The notes under the pieces were generated by a model, which worked only from the letters and a program-made list of their open reading frames with translations, made no database searches and was not told the origin of the DNA. From an uncultured Planctomycetaceae bacterium (lineage in GTDB: Bacteria; Planctomycetota; Planctomycetia; Planctomycetales; Planctomycetaceae), in the NCBI GenBank assembly GCA_903871805.1, contig CAIQIE010000093.1:1-41471 (forward strand): 41,471 bases of DNA. The letters run 5' to 3'. The translations under genes and the position numbers were made by a program. Shown one piece after another: positions 1-7,671 of the stretch; position 1 is the first letter of the stretch, and every line of letters starts with the position of its first letter.

Positions 1-148
1 ACGGATTCTGGATTGTCACCTCCACAATGGGAACACGCAGGTTCAGAATTGCATTGAGCAGACTAATGAGGGCCAGGGTGTTTCCCGGGGAGCCGAAGGT
101 TTTCTTGAATGCAAAATCGTTCGTGGGGCGGATACCAATACCAATCAT
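1..148 (-). CDS. Rpn family PD-(D/E)XK nuclease / putative transposase, N-terminal part (truncated by window edge)
   Basis: The minus strand from ATG at 148 to the edge reads as 49 residues starting MIGIGIRPTNDFAFKKTFG and ending in ...PIVEVTIQNP. This is the typical start of the Rpn / PDDEXK_2 family: 'RPTNDFAFKK-FG', then 'L-SLLNAIL' and 'PI-EVTI-NP'. Members are recombination-promoting nucleases and putative transposases, usually about 280-310 aa, so most of the gene lies to the left. The nuclease active site is outside the window. The frame stays open upstream and TTG at 154 is another possible start. I chose ATG 148 because family similarity begins a few residues later. There is no strong Shine-Dalgarno (only a weak AGGCGA). 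Family call fairly sure; whether the gene is intact cannot be judged. Confidence 0.75.
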   Translation of the reverse strand, partial: MIGIGIRPTNDFAFKKTFGSPGNTLALISLLNAILNLRVPIVEVTIQNP

Positions 149-622
149 TGTCAATTCGCCTGTGAGGGTGTCGGTAGAAATTGGGCTGGGTGGGGTATTA
201 CAAATAATACCTATTGCATAATATGCGAACCCACGTGGCAGTGAAAAGGTCCGGCAGGCAACCACCGCAGAATTTGTCGGAGCTCAGCGGTACCACCCAT
301 CCAGGCAGTTGGACAGGCAGTCCGCTTAACCGGCAAATCCTGTAAGGCGAGCAAAACGCAGACAATCGTCCCAATCCGTAAAACGGGTGGTCACCGACGA
401 AGGAGGACGCCAAACGACCGTGCCCACCACGTGCATGTGTGCCACCAGCCGCGACCGTCAGAAGGTCGGAAACGAAGAAGCCTTCCAGCAACAGCGCAAG
501 GCAACAACGCGAGGTGCCATCCACCCCGGCATGCCCCCTGGACGAGTCTGGCTGAAGTTTCGCCTGCGCGGATTTCCCCTTCATCGGACGTTTCGTGATT
601 TTCAGTGAATGCTGGAGGCCAT
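149..622. other. Gene-free spacer between Rpn gene and glycosyltransferase
   Basis: About 470 bases with no frame that resembles a protein. Short open frames exist on both strands, but they overlap one another, lack a ribosome binding site and show no recognisable motif. The stretch lies downstream of the glycosyltransferase and upstream of the Rpn gene, both on the minus strand, so it should hold the promoter of the latter. I cannot name a specific promoter. No clear terminator was seen. Confidence 0.5.
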
Positions 623-2005
623 TTACGTCTTTCGCTGGCCTGTTCTGATCGCACTCCAGATCATGGACCAGCCTTGCATCGAAAGCAGAATCATGACGGG
701 CATGACCGGGGTTCGCATGCGGGTATCCGTCCAATAGACTGTGTGCATCAGGCAGAAGGCTGCAATGCAGAGCCAGAGCGGTAGGCAGAGTCCGGCGTTT
801 CGTCGCTTCAGCTGCACAATGCCAGCGACCAGCAGTCCTGCCCACAATGGCGCATACCAGACGCTCAATAGCGTACTCTGCAGACTTGAGGCGTGATCGG
901 CGGTTGACAGGGCCCAGAAACGTTGAAGCCGGAGTTTGCAAGCCTGAAGAAAACTGCGAGGAGACTCGCGAATTGCCTGAATCGCAAGTTCGTAATACCA
1001 GGCGTCCATGGCTGTTTCGCTGGAAATGTCAACGCCCGCCTGCCGAGCCCTGTTGAGTGAGGATCGCTGCCACTGATCAAGGGCTGTTCCGTCCCAGGGA
1101 AACGCGTCGCGTCCACGAATGACATCGCGGTAGAAGTCCGGGTTGTTTCCCAGTGCCAGGGTGTATCCGCCGTGTGTCGTTGCCGGAATGAACGCATGGA
1201 AGTGAATCGCATTGCGGATGATCCATGGGCTGATCCCAAATGCAAAGGCGACTGCCAACACCATGGCCGGCATCATTCGATCGCGGACTGCGGCGTTCAA
1301 TGCCCCGTGGATCGATAATCGTGGGATCGATGGTTTCATCAGCAATCGATGAAGTGTCAGCAGCACGGCCACTACCAGCAGAGTCGGGCGAATCAGGGCC
1401 CCGATTGCCAGCAGCAACCCTGAACCGGCCGTTGCATACCGGGAGAATCCTGAGTCGCAAGGGGACACACTTGTGAGGTACAAAGTCAGAGCGGTGATCA
1501 GAAAAGCAGCGCACGGAAGTTCGGTCATCGGTTGAACGGAGTATCGCAGCAGCAGCGGATCAAGGGCAATCAGCAACGCAGAGCCGAGAATGGCGGTGTG
1601 AGAGAAACCTAACTGGCGAGCGAGTTGAGCGGTCATCACAATGCACAGCGCGGTGCTGACCAGATGGATCAGCAGAACAGCGATGCCCGCGGGAACTTTT
1701 GCGGCCAGAATCAGAGCCAGCAAAAGGGGATAGGCGGGCGGCCGGAAGGCAGTGGGACGCAGTGTGTAAGGGCCCACAAAACCATGCTGCTCCCCAACAA
1801 GTTGCGCATGAGCAAGATAACCATCGGCATCGTCAGTAAGCAGAGTTGGCTGATTCCATGCCAGCAACCCACGCAGCAGAATGCTTAGAAACACGATAGA
1901 CCAGAGGCTTCTACTCTGGGTAAGTCGCAAAAATATCGGGGTATGGCTGAGATCATCCAAGCGAGGCAAGTCCAGAAAAATCAGGAGGGATTTTTGATTC
2001 GGCAC
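623..2005 (-). CDS. GT-C fold membrane glycosyltransferase (ArnT/PMT-like)
   Basis: A 460-residue polytopic membrane protein. Hydrophobic segments begin near residue 33 and recur to the C terminus (about ten). Residues 58-61 are an acidic DDAD motif in the first extracytoplasmic loop, where GT-C enzymes such as ArnT and protein O-mannosyltransferases keep their catalytic Asp/Glu. The conserved RP--PLLLAL stretch follows near residues 87-97. Such enzymes transfer sugars from polyprenyl-phosphate donors on the outer face of the cytoplasmic membrane; donor and acceptor are not predictable here. The start is GTG at 2005, as no ATG lies before the first membrane segment and no good Shine-Dalgarno marks any start. 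It stands alone, flanked by spacers. Family sure, substrate unknown. Confidence 0.8.
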   Translation of the reverse strand: MPNQKSLLIFLDLPRLDDLSHTPIFLRLTQSRSLWSIVFLSILLRGLLAWNQPTLLTDDADGYLAHAQLVGEQHGFVGPYTLRPTAFRPPAYPLLLALILAAKVPAGIAVLLIHLVSTALCIVMTAQLARQLGFSHTAILGSALLIALDPLLLRYSVQPMTELPCAAFLITALTLYLTSVSPCDSGFSRYATAGSGLLLAIGALIRPTLLVVAVLLTLHRLLMKPSIPRLSIHGALNAAVRDRMMPAMVLAVAFAFGISPWIIRNAIHFHAFIPATTHGGYTLALGNNPDFYRDVIRGRDAFPWDGTALDQWQRSSLNRARQAGVDISSETAMDAWYYELAIQAIRESPRSFLQACKLRLQRFWALSTADHASSLQSTLLSVWYAPLWAGLLVAGIVQLKRRNAGLCLPLWLCIAAFCLMHTVYWTDTRMRTPVMPVMILLSMQGWSMIWSAIRTGQRKT

Positions 2006-2728
2006 ACGGCTGGTAGGGATGATACTGAATTTCCGCGAGTTTTTGGCAATGGCGATGGAACACAGCGGAGCTCAGTTTTGTTCGAAGCCTGTTGCTGTAA
2101 CTGCATTAATGGAAACATGTTGCGAGTTGGCCTCGCCCTGTGAATCCGGCCATATTTTGTAGCTGCGAAAGGAATTTTTTAAAAAAGGAGCAGGAATTTC
2201 AAAGGGATTCGGCAACTGTAAGTCGCAAAACATGCGGGATGCATTGAAAAGAAGTCGCGACGCTGGGGGCGTAAATCGGATATTCTGCTCGGGCAGGAAT
2301 AGAGATTTATCAGCCTGCAGAGAATCGTCCTCATCCCCGCGCAGACGTGGGTGTCCAGGATTGTTGGTCGCAGAAGATGCGTCATTCCCGCCCGCGCGAG
2401 AATGACGCGTGCGGCCGATGTGTGGGCGTGACAGGTTCAATAGATGTATGGGATTGACATGATAGACAGATGCTGGGGAATGATGTCACAGGAGCTGACA
2501 CGACCAGTCGGGGGGCTTGAACAGGCGGTGGTGGATTTGCAAAATCTCAGATGCCGGGATCAGCGGAAATTTGCTGAGGACGGGTGCGGCTGAAGTGTGA
2601 TTTGGTAAGGGACTTCCTGCTGCTAAGATCTGCTGAAGGACAGTGTTGAACAGTGTTGTGTAAGTAAAGGACCGGGTTGGCCCAGGCCGCGAGTACAGAC
2701 GGCAGGGGTATCGGTAACGTCGGAAAGC
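2006..2728. other. Spacer with REP-like sequence, upstream of divergent GT-C and sigma factor genes
   Basis: A 720-base divergent intergenic region. It contains REP-like sequence at about 2328-2410 (listed separately) and an A/T-rich stretch near 2170-2190 (GGAATTTTTTAAAAAAGG). An open frame on the minus strand (2072-2440) translates the REP into the characteristic 'RHSRAGGN...HPRLRGDE' wording seen in many spurious proteins, so I do not call it a gene. Promoters for the glycosyltransferase (leftward) and the sigma factor operon (rightward) should lie here, but none is clear enough to name. Confidence 0.55.
2328..2410. repeat. REP-like palindromic repeat
   Basis: GCGTCATTC at 2379-2387 pairs perfectly with GAATGACGC at 2400-2408 around a G/C-rich centre. 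A related half-element (CCTCATCCCCGCGCAGACG...) lies about 40 bases to the left. The wording matches the common bacterial REP 'GTCATTCCCGCGCAGGCGGGAATG'. A second copy of this type lies at 26888-26909 in the same window. The family is non-coding and usually dispersed through spacers. Confidence 0.7.
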
Positions 2729-3277
2729 ATGGAACAGAAGCCGTTAACGGGCGTAAGCATGATGAGTCCTCAGGCGATATTTCTGGAGCATGAAGCCTGG
2801 TTGCGTACGATCGTGCGCAGTCGTCTGCCGGAGCCGGATGCGATTGAGGATGTGATGCAGAACATAGCTCTGGCGATTGTTCGCCAGCGAGATGTTTTAG
2901 GTGAAGTCAACAGAATTGGCGCGTGGCTGTATCAGATTGCCGTTCGGCAGGTGCTGATGTATCGCCGGACCACTGGTCGTCGGAGAAAAATGCACGAGCG
3001 GCTGCAGCGATCCGGCGTGACGGAGTGGGATGTTTCCGGCCCATTGCAGGCGATGTTGTCGCAGGAAGCAAATGCTCATGTGAATGAGGCTTTAGGTGAG
3101 ATGTCGGAACTGGATCGTCAGATTCTGCTGTTGAAGTATACGGAGAATTGGAGCTACCGCGAGATCGCCTTACACCTGGGTGTTCAGGATGAGACGATTG
3201 AGTATCGGCTGATGAAGGCACGAAAGAATCTGCGCCATCGACTCAGGGCATTAGTTGACGAAGGTACTGGATTATGA
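2729..3277 (+). CDS. ECF-type RNA polymerase sigma-70 family factor
   Basis: A 182-residue sigma factor with only regions 2 and 4. Region 2 spans about residues 18-85, including the -10 recognition helix 'IGAWLYQIAVRQVLMYRR'. Region 4 spans about 125-175, with a helix-turn-helix in 'NWSYREIALHLGVQDETIEYRLMKARK' (cut into its parts: SYREIA / DETIEYRL). This domain plan is that of ECF sigma factors, which direct polymerase to stress or envelope regulons under anti-sigma control. ATG 2729 is preceded by GGAAAG at a good distance; ATG 2759/2762 are alternatives. The stop overlaps the next gene's ATG (ATGA), so sigma and anti-sigma are translationally coupled. The target regulon is unknown. Confidence 0.9.
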   Translation: MEQKPLTGVSMMSPQAIFLEHEAWLRTIVRSRLPEPDAIEDVMQNIALAIVRQRDVLGEVNRIGAWLYQIAVRQVLMYRRTTGRRRKMHERLQRSGVTEWDVSGPLQAMLSQEANAHVNEALGEMSELDRQILLLKYTENWSYREIALHLGVQDETIEYRLMKARKNLRHRLRALVDEGTGL

Positions 3278-3942
3278 AACTGTCAGAACGCGATGAAGTA
3301 TTGATCCAGCGCTGTGTCGATGGAGAATTGTCTTCTGAAGACACGGCATCACTGTTGCGGCGTCTGGACGCACTGGAACACGGCTGGAAGCATTTGGCGT
3401 GCGGACTTCTGGAAGACCGGTCGCTGCGGCGGATCCTGGCAGACCGCAGAGCGGTGGTTCAGAAGTCCGGCGGTGACGTCAGTGGTCCTCCTCACCCGGC
3501 CAACAGCGTTCACGGGGCCGCCGCGGCAGCAAACAAAACTAATGGATTTCGGCAGCTGACACGAAGTTGGTGGTCACACCCTCTGACGTCACTGACATTG
3601 TGTGCGGCCATCGCCTTTGTAGGGGGGATGCTGATTCAGGATCAGATGCGGTCGGATTCCGCCGCCGCAGGGCTGGCATCCGGTGGTGGGCAGAAAGGCC
3701 TGGCAGGCGGGGCCATGTCGGTTTCGCAGGCCGGCGACTGGAAGTTTCAGTTGCCTGGGCAGCGGCCGGTCAGTGTTCCTGTCTATCAGAGGCCCGGGGA
3801 TCTGATGCAGATTGACCAGAATCATCCCCTGTTTCAGACAGAATTGAATCGCAATTCGGTTCGGTGGCTGATTGTCCCTGCAGGAGACGGCAAATCGATG
3901 CTGGTTCCCGTGTCGGATGCTCAGGTACCACAGATTCAGTAG
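3274..3942 (+). CDS. Probable membrane anti-sigma factor
   Basis: 222 residues. The N-terminal part (residues 5-50, 'RCVDGELSSEDTASLLRRLDALEHGW') resembles the cytoplasmic helical domain of planctomycete anti-sigma factors that follow ECF genes. I see no HxxxCxxC zinc motif. One hydrophobic segment at about residues 108-126 (LTLCAAIAFVGGML) should cross the membrane, leaving a C-terminal part of about 95 residues outside that ends in a 'RWLIVPAGDGKSMLVPV' segment. The ATG overlaps the sigma stop by four bases, as expected for stoichiometric production with its sigma partner. The function is inferred from position and architecture rather than from a strong domain signature. Confidence 0.75.
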   Translation: MKLSERDEVLIQRCVDGELSSEDTASLLRRLDALEHGWKHLACGLLEDRSLRRILADRRAVVQKSGGDVSGPPHPANSVHGAAAAANKTNGFRQLTRSWWSHPLTSLTLCAAIAFVGGMLIQDQMRSDSAAAGLASGGGQKGLAGGAMSVSQAGDWKFQLPGQRPVSVPVYQRPGDLMQIDQNHPLFQTELNRNSVRWLIVPAGDGKSMLVPVSDAQVPQIQ

Positions 3943-4086
3943 CGACACCCTGATTCACTCGCCTTAGAACGCAACTGAAATGGAACAGGTTGCTGATGAC
4001 CTGGATTCCTGGAGTGAATACAAATGATTCTGCTGAGCTTATCGTGACTGTTTTGGAAGAATTTGGAAGAAAAAGGAGCTGAAATT

Positions 4087-5151
4087 ATGCTGAACTGGAC
4101 CGCCTTGATTGCTGCTTCGGCTGTGGTCGCGGGAAATGGAATGGCTGTTTACAGTAGCCAGGATTCAGTGACTGCGAGCGGTGTCGTGACTGTCACGGTG
4201 ACTGCCGGCGATGAGCAGGCAGCGCAGACTGTCGCGAAAGACGGGGAAGCCGCCGCGGGTGGCAATCCAGCGGCCGGCGATAATCAGCCAAAGACCGGTA
4301 CTGACAGAAAGGAAATTGAGATTCGTGTGCAGTCGCGTCGCGAATCCGGAGATGGCCAGGACGCACCAAAGATAACGACTCGGGGAAAGATCGTGGTGAT
4401 TGGCCCGGATGGTGTCCGCAAGGAATACGATCTGAACGATACCGAAGGCCGAGCCGTCATACTGCAGATGGACGGCGGAAAAGACACGCTTGCAGAACTG
4501 GAGAATCTTTCTGCACAAAACGTCGGGCTCGCCCAGGCGGAAGAAAAGCCGGCGGTAGAAGAGCGGATGGTCATTGGGGTCGTCTGTGACGCGGCGGATC
4601 CGCTGCTGCGTCGGCACCTGAAACTTGACAACTCAGGCCTCGTCGTTGTCAGTGTGTCAGAGGCCATGCCGGCGGCTGAAGCCGGTGTGGAAGTCGATGA
4701 TATTCTGATCAGCGTGAATGAAAGAAAACTCACCACACGTGAAGACCTGGTGGAAATCGTTTCGGCCTCAGAAGGAATGCCAATGCAACTGAACCTGTTG
4801 CGTGATGGCGAGCCGAAGACGATGACTGTGACACCGCGAAAGATGGCTGTTCCAGCAGAACAGATGACCGAGTTATTGCCGAATCTGATGGTTGATGAAG
4901 AGCTCAGAAAGATGATGGAAAACGGTCACCTTCAGTTTGGACAACTGGTGCACCCGGGAGTCATTGTTGAGGGTGAGGTTCCTTCAAGCCCGGAAGGGCT
5001 GCAAAAGATGCTGCAGAAACTCCGGATTCAGGCTCGGGAAGTCATGCCGCTACGTGAGCAGCAGAGTCTGGCGGGTCAGCTGGAAGAAGTGCGGGCCGAA
5101 ATGAAAAAACTGCGCGAGGAACTTCAGAATCTGAAGCAGAACAAGCCCTGA
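4087..5151 (+). CDS. Exported PDZ-domain protein with C-terminal coiled coil
   Basis: 354 residues. A hydrophobic N terminus (MLNWTALIAASAVVAGNGMA) looks like a signal or anchor. An acidic, Gly/Ala-rich linker follows. A PDZ domain covers about residues 160-255 ('GLVVVSVSEAMPAAEAGVEVDDILISVN', cut as VVVSVSEAMPA / AGVEVDDILISV), the carboxylate-binding type used by periplasmic proteases and sensors. The last 45 residues are a heptad-rich coiled coil (LAGQLEEVRAEMKKLREEL). No protease catalytic domain is present. ATG 4087 has AGGAG eight bases upstream and is preferred to TTG 4063. It lies 144 bases after the anti-sigma gene and before a strong hairpin, so it probably belongs to the same unit, perhaps sensing or bridging envelope signals. 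Role inferred. Confidence 0.8.
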   Translation: MLNWTALIAASAVVAGNGMAVYSSQDSVTASGVVTVTVTAGDEQAAQTVAKDGEAAAGGNPAAGDNQPKTGTDRKEIEIRVQSRRESGDGQDAPKITTRGKIVVIGPDGVRKEYDLNDTEGRAVILQMDGGKDTLAELENLSAQNVGLAQAEEKPAVEERMVIGVVCDAADPLLRRHLKLDNSGLVVVSVSEAMPAAEAGVEVDDILISVNERKLTTREDLVEIVSASEGMPMQLNLLRDGEPKTMTVTPRKMAVPAEQMTELLPNLMVDEELRKMMENGHLQFGQLVHPGVIVEGEVPSSPEGLQKMLQKLRIQAREVMPLREQQSLAGQLEEVRAEMKKLREELQNLKQNKP

Positions 5152-5183
5152 CAGCAGAAGGAATTGCCTTGTCAGAGAATCTC

Positions 5184-5225
5184 AGAGCCTTTCCCCGACA
5201 GCCTGACGTCGCGGAAAGGCTCTTT
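5184..5225 (+). terminator. Rho-independent terminator of the sigma/anti-sigma/PDZ operon
   Basis: AGAGCCTTTCC (5184-5194) pairs over all 11 bases with GGAAAGGCTCT (5213-5223), leaving an 18-base loop. It is followed by a short TT-C-G-C-TT stretch. It starts 32 bases after the PDZ gene stop. The U-run is weak, so it may work partly as an RNA-stabilising hairpin. Confidence 0.65.
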
Positions 5226-5302
5226 CGCTTCGCAATGGACCCCCGGGCCTGGCGGTCCGGTCTCTGAGATCGCTGCTGAAATATCGGGCAACCTGGCGGA
5301 AA

Positions 5303-5917
5303 TCAGATGTCGGTGGCTGTCTGATCGGCAGGAACTTCCGCAGCGGGTTGGACAGGATCCTGAACGATCTCCCGGAGAGATTCCAGGTCCTGTTTCATCT
5401 GTGTAATGAAGGCGGGAGCCGGTGTGGAACCTGGTGGCATGACCGCGGCATAGTCTTCCAGTTTTTGGAGCGTGAATGCCAGCAGCGCCAGGAGGCTCGG
5501 GATATCGCGTTCCACCGCCTGAGTCAATTGCGATGTGCGGCCGCGAAACTCGTTGCTTTCATGCGAGGCCTCGGCATGCCAGCGTTTCACCAGCGGGATC
5601 TGCTTTTGAGCGAATTCCAGTTGCTGTTTGGCTTTTTCCAGATCCTTGACCTCTTCAATGCAGGACGGACGAAAGTCTCCCATGCGTCGCATACGACACT
5701 GATGCAGTCGGACGCGCGCCCCCGTCATTTCCTGCATACATTTTTCAATTTCGCGTTTCCAGAATCCCGGACGATCCTGTTCCAGCCAGAGCATGATTTG
5801 TCGCAACTGCTGGTCGAGTGTTGCAAGGCAGATTCTGGCCTCCTCCTGAAAGACGAGCACGGCTTGGCTGAACTGCCGTATGGCATCAGTGGATGTAACA
5901 TGTGCGGTGCCGGCCAT
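5303..5917 (-). CDS. Helical/coiled-coil protein paired with a WXG100-like protein
   Basis: 204 residues, almost entirely predicted helix, rich in Gln, Glu, Arg and Leu, with no signal peptide or membrane span. Features seen: 'WLEQDRPGFWKREIEKC' near residues 44-60, then a basic stretch with Cys (HQCRMRRMGDFRPSC) near 75-90, a long helical 'LEKAKQQLEFAQKQIP' region, and a Pro-rich tail (about 160-204). It starts 67 bases after the WXG100-like gene, same strand. I recall similar unnamed proteins next to WXG100 genes in other bacteria. That and the helical build suggest a partner or substrate of a type VII-like export route. No enzymatic motif is visible and no function is assigned. Confidence 0.65.
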   Translation of the reverse strand: MAGTAHVTSTDAIRQFSQAVLVFQEEARICLATLDQQLRQIMLWLEQDRPGFWKREIEKCMQEMTGARVRLHQCRMRRMGDFRPSCIEEVKDLEKAKQQLEFAQKQIPLVKRWHAEASHESNEFRGRTSQLTQAVERDIPSLLALLAFTLQKLEDYAAVMPPGSTPAPAFITQMKQDLESLREIVQDPVQPAAEVPADQTATDI

Positions 5918-5984
5918 GAATCTGCGCTGCTTTCGTTATTGGAACCGGAGGCTTCGGGGGCGGGAGTGACGCAGCATGCACAGA

Positions 5985-6257
5985 TTAGTGTTGCTGCAGA
6001 TATTCTTCGACAAGCTGAGCTTTTCTGAGCAGATACGGGATGAACTGTTCATTGGAATCCACAAAGCGCGCGAGGGCTTTCATGTTGGCGCTGAATTCTT
6101 CGGAAAAACGGAGATGTTCCTGGTCTCGCCAGGTTTGCCCCAGGTGACTTAGCTGGCCGGCAACCGTCGTGGACTTGTCATTCAGTTCCTCATTGAAACG
6201 CCGCAGCATCTGAGCGAAACGACGCAGCTCACCGGGGTCAACAATTGCTTGAGCCAT
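5985..6257 (-). CDS. WXG100-like (ESAT-6 superfamily) protein
   Basis: 90 residues, the usual size of WXG100 proteins, consisting of two helices around a turn. The turn carries W43-R44-D45 ('LGQTWRDQEH'), so Trp is kept but Gly of the WXG motif is replaced by Asp. The C-terminal helix ends in 'LVEEYLQQH', near where type VII substrates carry the YxxxD/E signal (here Y-L-Q-Q-H after EE). WXG100 proteins are small helical-hairpin dimers exported by, or regulating, FtsK/SpoIIIE-type EccC ATPases. No such ATPase is in this window. ATG 6257 has GGAGAGAA about 7 bases upstream. It is the first gene of a two-gene minus-strand unit with the coiled-coil protein. Family likely, export not proven. Confidence 0.75.
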   Translation of the reverse strand: MAQAIVDPGELRRFAQMLRRFNEELNDKSTTVAGQLSHLGQTWRDQEHLRFSEEFSANMKALARFVDSNEQFIPYLLRKAQLVEEYLQQH

Positions 6258-6830
6258 AACAAGTTCTCTCCGGAGTACATTGGAGTCAGGAAAATGAGCA
6301 CTGTATTGTACAGAAACGCTTTTTTCCGGGGACCATCAGCAGAAAATTGGCACCTTTGTTCGGCCCGGCCACAGAGTACCAACCCGAAGCGCCAGCGAGT
6401 TACTTCACACAATGCAGGTACTCGCCGGCGATTCGTGCTGGTATCCGCACAACCTTAGGTGGATGGCACCTTTGTTCGGCATCTGAATTCACAGGTGTGC
6501 GGAAATTGTACGGGAATAACGGGGTTGGTTGGGTTGGGGATAAGCCCGGAGGGCTTGCAAAAAATAGACTGGGGCAAGCCACTGGCCGCCACCGGAAAAT
6601 CCCCAATCCGAGCGTCTTACTGCGGAGGGGGCACAGAAATCCGTGGACGACGTTCAATTCGTCCTTCGCCCGGAAGATCAACGGGACTTTCGGTGCGCTG
6701 GGCGAAATTCCGTTTCAGCATCGCGGCGGCAGTTCAAGGCCAGTGAGCTGCAATAGCTCGGGCCCACGGCGGCAGAGATTGCCCAGAGCCTGAAGTCGCT
6801 TCTGGAAGCCGCGCCGAGGCTGCCTCATTA
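6258..6830. other. Repeat-bearing spacer with no intact gene
   Basis: About 570 bases. The 16-mer GGCACCTTTGTTCGGC occurs at 6349-6364 and 6465-6480; the second copy is preceded by AGGTGGAT, linking it to the repeat family at 7626-8473. CAACCCGAAGCGCCAGCGAG (about 6380-6399) matches a string I recall as widely dispersed in planctomycete genomes. A stretch at 6540-6580 (GATAAGCCCGGAGGGCTTGC) contains an inverted GCCCGGAGGGC. Reading frames are short and shift. A short plus-strand frame ending near 6835 (AAEIAQSLKSLLEAAP) looks protein-like and may be the debris of a lost gene. Confidence 0.5.
6349..6480. repeat. Short direct repeat pair (GGCACCTTTGTTCGGC)
   Basis: Identical 16-base copies at 6349-6364 and 6465-6480, 116 bases apart. 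The flanking TGG-TGGCACC wording is shared with the REP-like hairpin at 7626-7671 and the array at 8008-8473, suggesting one repeat family on both sides of the broken deiodinase-like gene. Confidence 0.65.
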
Positions 6831-7614
6831 TCAGGGGATGACAACGACTGGCTTCGCGCTTGACTCTTCCAGTAACAACATCAACAGTGCCTGTTCCATT
6901 TCTTCCGGCTTGAATCCAAACGGCCCACGACCGCTTTTATAAGCCACTTTGCCATTGGTACCGATCACGTAAAGACGCGCCGGCATTCCACTGTAAGCGT
7001 TGCCAACCGTATCATTGATATCGTCCACAAGCAGCGGGATCGAAGGCTTTAGTTTCGCAGCACATTGCTCCGCTACTGCACTGCGTTCCTGAAATGTTTT
7101 TGGCTGGGCGACAGCGACGCCCACCTTTTCATTGGACTTCATTGCCCATCCATTGGTCGGATGTGCTTCTCGCACACAGATCAACAGGAAATCGGCATGA
7201 TCCTTCTGACGTTCGCGAACGGCTTCCACCATGGAGTGCATCGATCGAAAAGGTCCACAGGTAAAGTTCCCGAACACCAGAACCACGGGCTTCCTGCAAA
7301 TGCGATCTGATAGTCGGACCAAATCACCACCCTCGAGCGGCTTCAATTCGAAATCCGGGGCCGCGTCATTCACCGAAGGCCCTTCCTGCAAGGAACCAAT
7401 TTCCCCGGACATCAGTCCCTGAATCAAAATCTCCTTGCATGGTTCATCACCAGGGAGAAAGCCATTTCCTGGAGGAATCAATGCATCCCGAAGTTGCTCA
7501 AAACGGAAGAAATCGTGTTTCCCTGCGATCTTTATCAAAGAACAATTGCCACTCTTCCTTCGTCAGATTTCCATCGCCGCCGGGATCCATACGTCGAAAC
7601 ATTCGATTGACCAT
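6831..7614 (-). pseudogene. Broken deiodinase-like thioredoxin-fold gene with N-terminal EF-hand
   Basis: Two overlapping frames make one protein. From ATG 7614 the first frame reads an EF-hand ('MDPGGDGNLTKEEWQLFF', D-x-x-x-D-G-N-x-T-x-x-E) and then ends out of frame. From about 7531 a second frame continues 'IAGKHDFFRFEQLRDALIPP' and a 200-residue iodothyronine-deiodinase-like domain down to 6831. A single-base shift near 7530 explains the break (FFDK|IAGK). In the deiodinase-like part, 'VFGNFTCGPF' puts Cys (codon 7257-7259) where deiodinases have selenocysteine; 'HADFLLICVREAHPTNGW' and 'GMPARLYVIGTNGKVAYKSGRGPFGF' are also typical of this family. Upstream of ATG 7614 there is an in-frame TAA and then the repeat, so the 5' part (normally a signal peptide and further EF-hand) is missing. 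A sequencing slip could explain the shift but not the missing start. Confidence 0.7.
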
Positions 7615-7625
7615 GGACAATTACC

Positions 7626-7671
7626 CAGGTGCCAGCCACCTTGGGGGACGCTGTCAGGTGGGTGGCACCTG
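7626..7671. repeat. REP-like hairpin abutting the broken gene
   Basis: CAGGTGCCAGCCACCT (7626-7641) is the inverse of AGGTGGGTGGCACCTG (7656-7671) with one mismatch in 16, around a 14-base loop. Half-elements of the same sequence recur at about 7843-7860 (AGGTGGGTGGCACCTGAG) and, inverted and tandemly doubled, at 7938-7984 (GCCAGCCACCTTGAGTGCCT twice). It starts 11 bases upstream of the first codon left in the deiodinase-like pseudogene. Confidence 0.75.

Noticed and set aside
198..941. Long minus-strand open frame (247 codons) overlapping the glycosyltransferase in another phase
   Set aside because: It overlaps a well-supported gene for over 300 bases, has no motif, and its amino-acid make-up (many Cys, Arg, His, Ser) is that of a non-coding frame.
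2072..2440. Minus-strand open frame in the spacer before the sigma factor
   Set aside because: It translates the REP-like repeat ('RHSRAGGN', 'HPRLRGDE'), a known source of false proteins.
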